This document shows positions 5,414-10,878 of a stretch of DNA of 10,878 bases, one piece after another; within the stretch, counting starts at the first letter, position 1, and every line of letters begins with the position of its first letter. The notes beneath the pieces are model-generated. The model saw only the letters and a program-made list of their open reading frames with translations. It was not told where the DNA came from and ran no database searches. The translations under genes were made by a program, and so were the position numbers. The stretch comes from an uncultured Lachnospiraceae bacterium. Its GTDB lineage: Bacteria > Bacillota > Clostridia > Lachnospirales > Lachnospiraceae. Where the stretch lies: NCBI GenBank assembly GCA_947177465.1, contig CAMWUP010000045.1, positions 1 through 10,878 of the forward strand, read 5' to 3'.

Positions 5414-6874
5414 TTAATATTTGCCAAAGCTGTCTCCAAGGGAGATTACCTGCTCATTCATATCTGCCGTGGAAGCTGAAGCAGAGCTTCTGAAAGAACC
5501 GGTGCTTCCATTGCCCAGGTTGTAGATAGAAAGCATTTCTCTCATTCTGGACGCCTGATTGGAAAGCTCTTCACTTGCTGCAGCACACTGCTCGCTGGTA
5601 GCAGAGTTGGTCTGTACTACCTGAGATACCTGTGTAATAGCCTGCTCTATCTGTGCCACTGCCGTTGCCTGATAATTGGAAGACTCTGCGATGCCATTGA
5701 TGATAACCTCGCTCTGCTGTACCACATTGGTAATTGCCTCTAACGCCTTCGCCGTATCGTCTGCAATCTTGGAACCGGAATTTACCTTGTTGATAGAATC
5801 TTCAATCAATTCTGCCGTCTCAGCCGCAGCCGATGCACTCTTTGCAGCCAGACTTCTTACTTCTTCTGCTACAACCGCAAAGCCCTTTCCTGCCTCGCCT
5901 GCCCTTGCCGCCTCAACTGCAGCGTTCAGTGCAAGGATATTGGTCTGGAATGCGATATCATCAATTGTCTTGATAATCTTGGAAATGCTCTCAGAAGACT
6001 TGTTAATCTCCTGCATAGCAGTCATCATGTCATGCATCTGCGCATTGCCATGCTTTACATCTTCGATTGCCCGAACTACAAGACCGGCAGCTTCATTTGC
6101 TTCTTCTGCATTTCTCTTGGTCTTTTCTGCTATCTCATCGATAGATGCCGTAATCTCTTCGATTGCACTTGCCTGCTCTGTAGAACCCTGTGCCAGCGCC
6201 TGACTTGCACTTGCTACCTGTGAAGAACTGATGGTAACCTGTGAGCCTGCATCACTGATATTGGACAGTGCATTCAAGTTATCATCAACCAGCTTCTTCA
6301 ACGCACCTGTCAGTACATCCTCGCTGGACTTCACATTAACCTGAACGGTAAGGTTGCCGTTTGCCACCTCTTCTGCAATACCTGCCTGATATTTCATGTT
6401 GTTAATTACCTGCATATATTCGTCTACCAGCTCGCCAAACTCGTCGTTGTGGTATTTTACCATTTCAACATCTACACGGCCTGACGCAATTTCCTTTGCT
6501 GCCCTGGATAACTGCGAAACCGACTTGTTGATTGCCTTGATTAAGTTCGTGGAAAGAACTACAGTTATCAAAACGGAAAGCACTACCAGACCAATGCTAA
6601 ACAAATTGGAATTGTTTGCCAGTCTCTGTATTGTTACTATGCCGGCAACCTGCTCTTCTTCAATAGCCTCTGCTATAATAGACGCTTTCTCCTCATCCGC
6701 GCCGATTTCTTCCATTTTTATCTTAATGGTTTCAAGCTGCTCATTCTGCAGTTCGTCTACCTTGTTGCTGATATCCCGAATTGCGCTCATTGCAAGCAGC
6801 ACATTGATAATAATAAATATCGTGGGAATCACAAAGCCGATAATCATTTTTGTTTTCATTTTCATGTCTTTCAT
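5414..6874 (-). CDS. Methyl-accepting chemotaxis protein with minimal sensor loop
   Basis: This encodes a 486-residue chemoreceptor. It has transmembrane helix 1 at ~10-29, a loop of only ~58 residues (32-89), transmembrane helix 2 at ~91-108, a HAMP domain (~109-160, with DEFGEL at 144-149), a second HAMP-like unit (~161-207, EEVANGNLTVQV), and the cytoplasmic signalling coiled coil (~215-450). The conserved hairpin tip EAARAGEAGKGFAVVAEEVR is at 321-340 and contacts CheA and CheW. The outer loop is very acidic (14 D/E against 6 K/R) and too short for a Cache or four-helix-bundle sensor. The first HAMP lacks the usual proline after helix 1. The C-terminal tail has no CheR-binding pentapeptide. 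AAGGAGAGG precedes the start. It is the last gene of the chemotaxis operon, 32 nt after cheW, and has its own terminator. Confidence 0.95.
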   Translation of the reverse strand: MKDMKMKTKMIIGFVIPTIFIIINVLLAMSAIRDISNKVDELQNEQLETIKIKMEEIGADEEKASIIAEAIEEEQVAGIVTIQRLANNSNLFSIGLVVLSVLITVVLSTNLIKAINKSVSQLSRAAKEIASGRVDVEMVKYHNDEFGELVDEYMQVINNMKYQAGIAEEVANGNLTVQVNVKSSEDVLTGALKKLVDDNLNALSNISDAGSQVTISSSQVASASQALAQGSTEQASAIEEITASIDEIAEKTKRNAEEANEAAGLVVRAIEDVKHGNAQMHDMMTAMQEINKSSESISKIIKTIDDIAFQTNILALNAAVEAARAGEAGKGFAVVAEEVRSLAAKSASAAAETAELIEDSINKVNSGSKIADDTAKALEAITNVVQQSEVIINGIAESSNYQATAVAQIEQAITQVSQVVQTNSATSEQCAAASEELSNQASRMREMLSIYNLGNGSTGSFRSSASASTADMNEQVISLGDSFGKY

Positions 6875-6906
6875 TATTTTTTACCTCTCCTTCTTATTTT
6901 TAACTA

Positions 6907-7452
6907 TCATTCCTCTTCCAAAATCACATCATCCGACTGCTCTGCTGCCGATAAATCTTCGTCGTTCAGCAGTTTGTCAGGATCCAAAAGCAGCTTCACA
7001 GAATCTCCTACCTTGCCGATACCGTAAACATATTTGTTCTGTCCCTTTTCCATGCGCCCGATGGACGGCGGAGGCAAAATATTTTCTTCTTTGATTTCAA
7101 CTACTTCTGCAATTTTTTCTACAATCAGCCCAACCGTTGTAGACTTTACGTTGACAACCATGATACAGGTTCTGTCGTCATACTCAATCGGCTCCTGCTT
7201 AAACCGCAGCCGGACGTCAATAACCGGAATCACCTTGCCGCGCAGATTGATAAGTCCTTTGATATAGGTCTCTGTTTCAGGAATAGCTGTAATCGCCTGA
7301 AACTGAATGATTTCTTTTACATACTGGATTTTCAACCCGTAGTACTCGTTTCCGGACTTAAAGGTCATATATTTTCCTTTTTGCTCGTCACGCTCATTGG
7401 GAACGGCCTGACCTTCTTCTGTCCGTGCCTTCAATTCGCTGGTTTCACTCAT
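6907..7452 (-). CDS. cheW: Chemotaxis adaptor protein CheW
   Basis: This encodes a 181-residue SH3-like adaptor that links receptors to CheA in the array. The CheW domain covers residues ~27-163: KYMTF at 27-31, the core GLINLRGKVIPVIDVRLRF at 66-84 with the conserved NLRG arginine R71, and a complete second subdomain. Compared with classical CheW (~150-165 residues) it has a charged N-terminal extension of ~25 residues and an acidic tail of ~18 (DEDL...ILEEE). An AGGA sequence lies about 11 nt before the ATG. It is 26 nt downstream of cheA and 32 nt upstream of the receptor gene on the same strand, so all three are probably made from one transcript and assemble into one complex in the cytoplasm at the membrane. 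Confidence 0.95.
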   Translation of the reverse strand: MSETSELKARTEEGQAVPNERDEQKGKYMTFKSGNEYYGLKIQYVKEIIQFQAITAIPETETYIKGLINLRGKVIPVIDVRLRFKQEPIEYDDRTCIMVVNVKSTTVGLIVEKIAEVVEIKEENILPPPSIGRMEKGQNKYVYGIGKVGDSVKLLLDPDKLLNDEDLSAAEQSDDVILEEE

Positions 7453-7478
7453 AAATGTCCTATTCCTTTCTGATTATT

Positions 7479-9644
7479 TTATTCCAACAATCCGGCCGCG
7501 TCCAAAATCAGCGCAATGCTGCCATCCCCAAGCTGCGTACAGCCGGATAAACCTTTTACTTTCTTGATATAGGAAGGAATCGGCTTCACAACAATCTCCT
7601 GTTCTCCGACCAGCTTATCAACAAACAGGCAGACTTTCTTGTCCTCCACTTCGAGAATCAGCATCATGCCGTCCTCAACAGATTCTTTGTATGCGCTCAT
7701 GCCATACCACTTTCCAAGCCTGCGCACAGGGAAACATTCACCGCGAATCATAACGTACTCATCGCCATTCGGCTCCCGAATCATCATATTTTCTTTGACA
7801 CTGACAAATTCCTTAATCGCACCGGTTTCCATGACAAAGGAAGAATTGCCGGTTTCTAACACGATACCATTGATGATTGCCAGTGTCAGCGGAATCTTTA
7901 AGCTCATGACACTGCCGAAGCCCGCCGTGCTTTCAATGTCCAGCGTGCCGCCGATTGCCTGAAGATTCTGCACTACCACATCCATGCCTACGCCACGTCC
8001 CGAATATTCCGTAACCTGCTCGTTTGTAGAAAAGCCCGGCAGTGTAATGAACTGGAACACTTCTTTGTCCGTGTAGGAAGCATCGGATTTGCTGTCGTCA
8101 AGCAGTCCCTGCTTGCGCGCCTTTGCAAGGATTTTGTCTCTGTCAAGACCTTTTCCGTTGTCCTCCACGCTAATCCATACCTTGCCTGCCTCGGTTCTTG
8201 CCGAAAGAATCACCTTACCCTTATCCGGCTTCCCGCTCTCTGCACGCTCTTCATTGGTCTCAATACCATGGTCCACGGCATTTCGAACCAAATGCATAAG
8301 CGGATCCGAGATATGCTCGATGATATTTTTATCCACCTCGGTATGCTCGCCCACCATTTCAAATTCAATATCCTTGCCCAGCTTTCTCGATACATCGAAA
8401 ACGATTCTGTTCATCTTCTGGAAGGTATTCGTCAAAGAAACCATTCGCATGGACATAATTACATTCTGCAAATCAGTGGAAATCTTTGCAAGCTGCGACG
8501 CCGCCTTATTGAAGTTATTGAGGTTTAACCCGGGTACCTTCAAATCAGGGCTCTGCAAAACAACCGACTCCGAAATAACCAATTCGCCAATCAGTTCCAT
8601 CAACTGATCCATCTTACTTACATTGACACTGATAAAGGATGCTTTTTCACCCTTATTTTTGTCCTTCGCCAATGTCTTATGTTTGCCCGGTTCCTTAGAC
8701 TTGATAACGAAATCGCCGGGTGCAATCTTCGGCTTGGCGGGTTCTTTTTCTTCTTTTTCTCCCGACTCTTCCTGCTTCTTCTCTGCCTGCGCCTTGTTTT
8801 CAATTTCCTCCACACTGGATTCCAAATCAATCTGTACGCCCTGCTCGCCAAAGTCAAAACCCTGCAGGAATTCCTCTGCTTTACATTCAAAAATATCTAC
8901 ATTTTTGATGTCATAGCCTACGCCGATGATATCACGGATTTCCTGCTCGTCACACTGCGCCTGCAGTAAGATGCGGAAGCCCTCTTTTAAAATCTGCTCC
9001 GCGCTTCCCTCGTCCGCGATGATATCATCCGGAGAATAAAGCAAATCCTCCGCGATTTCCTTCAGTGCATACACTGTTTTGTAGGCATGCACATTCGCCA
9101 TTTCCGTTTCCGGAAAGAAGGTAAGGTAAATCTTATAAAAGCGGCTGGCACTTGTCGCCACAGGCGCGATATAAAACTGCTTCGGCTCCTCATGCACGTT
9201 TTCAGGGGGCGGCTCTGTACCCTCCTGCTTAATGCCGTTTTTCAGCATGTTCAAAAACTTGTCAAGCCTTGCGATAATCTCGCTGGCATCACCGTCTACC
9301 GGACTGCCGCTGCGAATCTTATCCATTTCATTTGAGATAAAATCCGCTACTTCCAGCACATGCTCCACCAAATCCAGGTGCGGTACGTTTTCAGGGTGGG
9401 ATTCTCTCAAATAGAAGAAGACATCTTCCAGCTTATGGGAAACAGCCGTTATATTATCAAACATCATGATACCGGAGGATCCCTTAATGGTATGCATGGT
9501 TCTGAATATTTCATTTATGCTGTCTTCGTCAAAGCATTCCGCATCTTTTTGCTCCAAAACTCTGTCCTGAAGCTGTTCGAGCAACTGCTCGTTTTCAAAC
9601 AGATACATATCTAACATGCCTTCTGTGTTAAATTCCTCAGCCAT
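7479..9644 (-). CDS. cheA: Chemotaxis histidine kinase CheA
   Basis: This encodes a 721-residue kinase with the full five-domain plan. P1 is a histidine phosphotransfer domain (1-~110) with phospho-acceptor H51 in MHTIKGSSG. P2 (~165-262, FYKIYLTFFPETEMANVHAY) is the response-regulator docking domain. A Lys/Glu-rich linker follows (~270-335). P3 is the dimerisation helix pair (~338-405). P4 is the ATP-binding domain, with N box HLVRNAVDHGIE (451-462), G1 DNGKGLD (495-501), F box GFST (537-540) and G2 GRGVGMD (549-555). P5 is CheW-like (~590-721). All catalytic motifs are intact, so it should phosphorylate the CheY-like protein and, if competent, CheB. The start ATG at 9644 is preceded by AGAAAGGAGTAGGAT. 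It lies between the cheY-like gene (37 nt) and cheW (26 nt). Confidence 0.97.
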   Translation of the reverse strand: MAEEFNTEGMLDMYLFENEQLLEQLQDRVLEQKDAECFDEDSINEIFRTMHTIKGSSGIMMFDNITAVSHKLEDVFFYLRESHPENVPHLDLVEHVLEVADFISNEMDKIRSGSPVDGDASEIIARLDKFLNMLKNGIKQEGTEPPPENVHEEPKQFYIAPVATSASRFYKIYLTFFPETEMANVHAYKTVYALKEIAEDLLYSPDDIIADEGSAEQILKEGFRILLQAQCDEQEIRDIIGVGYDIKNVDIFECKAEEFLQGFDFGEQGVQIDLESSVEEIENKAQAEKKQEESGEKEEKEPAKPKIAPGDFVIKSKEPGKHKTLAKDKNKGEKASFISVNVSKMDQLMELIGELVISESVVLQSPDLKVPGLNLNNFNKAASQLAKISTDLQNVIMSMRMVSLTNTFQKMNRIVFDVSRKLGKDIEFEMVGEHTEVDKNIIEHISDPLMHLVRNAVDHGIETNEERAESGKPDKGKVILSARTEAGKVWISVEDNGKGLDRDKILAKARKQGLLDDSKSDASYTDKEVFQFITLPGFSTNEQVTEYSGRGVGMDVVVQNLQAIGGTLDIESTAGFGSVMSLKIPLTLAIINGIVLETGNSSFVMETGAIKEFVSVKENMMIREPNGDEYVMIRGECFPVRRLGKWYGMSAYKESVEDGMMLILEVEDKKVCLFVDKLVGEQEIVVKPIPSYIKKVKGLSGCTQLGDGSIALILDAAGLLE

Positions 9645-9681
9645 ATCCTACTCCTTTCTGCCTATTCTGATGTATTCTTTA

Positions 9682-10074
9682 TTAAATCAATTCAAGCTTT
9701 TTTAATGCCTGCTCAAATCTGTCCTGGTCAATAGGCTTTCCGGAATATACGGTACAGCCTAATTCAAATGCCATCTTAACATTCTTCTCGTCATTCAGCG
9801 CAGTGGTCATAATCACCTTTACCGCTTTGTCTGCAGGTACATTTCTTTCCTTCTCCAGATTACGGATACCTACAAGGGACTGATAACCGTCCATTACCGG
9901 CATCATAATGTCAAGACAAACCAAATCATAGGGTTCTCCATCCTCTAACGCCATCATAAACGCGTCCACTGCTTCCATGCCGTCTACGGTCACATCACAT
10001 TCCCCGTATTTTGACAGGAAATTCACCATAAACTTCCTTGTTACAAAATCGTCTTCTGCCAACAGTATCTTCAT
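9682..10074 (-). CDS. CheY-like single-domain response regulator
   Basis: This encodes a 130-residue receiver domain with no output domain. The residues needed for phosphorylation are all present: acidic pocket E7-D8-D9 (LAEDD), phospho-acceptor D55 in VCLDIMMPVMDG, switch residue T91 in MTTA, and conserved K113 in SGKP. It should take phosphate from CheA H51 and signal to the motor or another target. GGAGAGAAAGC precedes the ATG by a short distance. It is 12 nt downstream of cheB and 37 nt upstream of cheA. I leave the symbol empty because single-domain receivers in such operons are not always the motor-binding CheY; some work as phosphate sinks. The contrast with the degenerate receiver end of the neighbouring CheB is notable. 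Confidence 0.93.
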   Translation of the reverse strand: MKILLAEDDFVTRKFMVNFLSKYGECDVTVDGMEAVDAFMMALEDGEPYDLVCLDIMMPVMDGYQSLVGIRNLEKERNVPADKAVKVIMTTALNDEKNVKMAFELGCTVYSGKPIDQDRFEQALKKLELI

Positions 10075-10086
10075 GCTTTCTCTCCT

Positions 10087-10878
10087 TTACATTTTATTTA
10101 ATAATGCATATGTCCTGTTAGGAATATCGGACAACTTTTCCTGATACTCAACCGCTCCCAGATCATAAGCGACCTTTGGCATACCATAAACCACGCAGGT
10201 TGACTCATCCTGGCCGATGGTCCTCGCTCCTGCCTTTCTCATAGACAGCAGCCCCTTTGCACCGTCGCCGCCCATGCCGGTCAATATAATACCTACCGCA
10301 TTGGCGCCTGCCACTTTCGCAACAGACTCAAACAGTACTTCAACAGAAGGACAGTGCCCGTTTACCTTGGGACCCCGCTTACACTCTACCTGATAGACGC
10401 CGTTTACCTTGACAAGCTGCATATGCATATCGCCCCCCGGGGCAATCAGCATACTGCCCGGCATCACCCTGTCTCCGGTCTGCGCCTCCTTGACCCGAAT
10501 CCGGCACTGATCATTCAGACGCTTGGCATACATTTCCGTAAAACCGGGCGGCATATGCTGTACCACCACAATACCCGGAATATCCGTGCCGAATTCCTTT
10601 ACCACTGCCAGAATCGCTTCTGTGCCGCCTGTGGAAGCGCCGATTGCCACAATCAGATTCTTCTCTTTTCCGGCGGCAAGCCTCTGATCCTCATGGGCCA
10701 TTACCATTTTCTTAATATTGCTGATTCGGGCAGTAGATGCAATTTTAATTTTTACCAAAAGCTCATTCTTTACAAAATCTTCCAGCTGTGCGCGGCTGGA
10801 CACCGAGGGGTGCGAAACAAAGACGACCGCTCCCGCATTGAGCGCGTCAAAAGACTTAGAGCATAACGAACTGATAAC
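10087..10878 (-). CDS. cheB: CheB-type protein-glutamate methylesterase (partial, 5' end beyond window)
   Basis: The gene runs off the right edge; 263 C-terminal residues are visible. The first ~26 are the end of an N-terminal receiver domain. After a linker, the CheB catalytic domain starts near visible residue 72 and has its full triad: S82 in AIGASTGG, H108 in VVQHMPPGF and D205 in GMGGDG. It should remove methyl groups from (and deamidate) receptor glutamates for adaptation. The receiver end is unusual: where the family has AGAVDFVxKP, this protein has AGAVVFVSHP, so the conserved lysine is His and the Asp is Val. An internal GTG at 10803 would give a 238-residue esterase without receiver, but the open frame to the edge encodes receiver-like sequence, so I call one continuous gene. 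It is the first visible gene of the operon, 12 nt before the cheY-like gene. Confidence 0.92.
   Translation of the reverse strand, partial: VISSLCSKSFDALNAGAVVFVSHPSVSSRAQLEDFVKNELLVKIKIASTARISNIKKMVMAHEDQRLAAGKEKNLIVAIGASTGGTEAILAVVKEFGTDIPGIVVVQHMPPGFTEMYAKRLNDQCRIRVKEAQTGDRVMPGSMLIAPGGDMHMQLVKVNGVYQVECKRGPKVNGHCPSVEVLFESVAKVAGANAVGIILTGMGGDGAKGLLSMRKAGARTIGQDESTCVVYGMPKVAYDLGAVEYQEKLSDIPNRTYALLNKM

Noticed and set aside
8623..8969. Phenylalanine-rich open frames opposite the cheA linker
   Set aside because: They are antisense images of the Lys/Glu-rich CheA linker, with no ribosome binding site or family resemblance.
1..10878. CRISPR array, tRNA, rRNA, complete insertion sequence or phage genes
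   Set aside because: No direct-repeat arrays, RNA gene signatures, intact transposase or phage structural genes were seen on either strand.

Overview
The window looks like chromosomal DNA of a spore-forming, chemotactic Firmicute, most likely a Lachnospiraceae-type Clostridium. The clues are a YtaF-type sporulation membrane protein, a DUF6512-like membrane protein, an Rpn-type transposase tail of a kind common in that family, AGGAGG-like ribosome binding sites, and moderate GC with compact, mostly operonic genes. The assignment rests on protein character only.

Positions 1-180 are AT-rich, carry a 12-bp palindrome and a strong intrinsic-terminator hairpin, and lead into a LacI-family regulator on the plus strand (181-1170). 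Convergent to it is a two-gene minus-strand operon. A CxxCxxCC (YkgJ-type) metal-binding protein (2296-2949) overlaps by ATGA a NodB-fold polysaccharide deacetylase (1199-2299) that has no signal peptide and carries an extra C-terminal helical domain. A divergent intergenic region with a CcpA/LacI-like operator sequence separates this pair from a small DUF6512-like membrane protein (3139-3642).

Next, on the minus strand, come a GNAT acetyltransferase (3668-4165) and, just upstream of it, the C-terminal remnant of an Rpn-family nuclease/transposase (4194-4517). A near-consensus sigma-A promoter (4534-4561) precedes both. Divergent from it is ytaF on the plus strand (4680-5321), with a TTG start and a ribosome binding site that can be folded into a hairpin. 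A bidirectional terminator (5362-5401) closes both ytaF and the following operon.

The last 5.5 kb is one minus-strand chemotaxis operon read in the order cheB (5' end outside the window), cheY-like response regulator, cheA, cheW, mcp. Gaps are 12, 37, 26 and 32 nt. Together they encode the receptor, adaptor, kinase, response regulator and adaptation methylesterase of one signalling array. No CheR, CheC/CheD or flagellar structural gene is visible here. The most unusual points are the degenerate visible end of the CheB receiver domain, the very small acidic sensor loop of the receptor, the intracellular deacetylase fusion, and an excess of the hexamer CATATG in the first 5 kb. I found no clear evidence of a wholly new multi-gene system.
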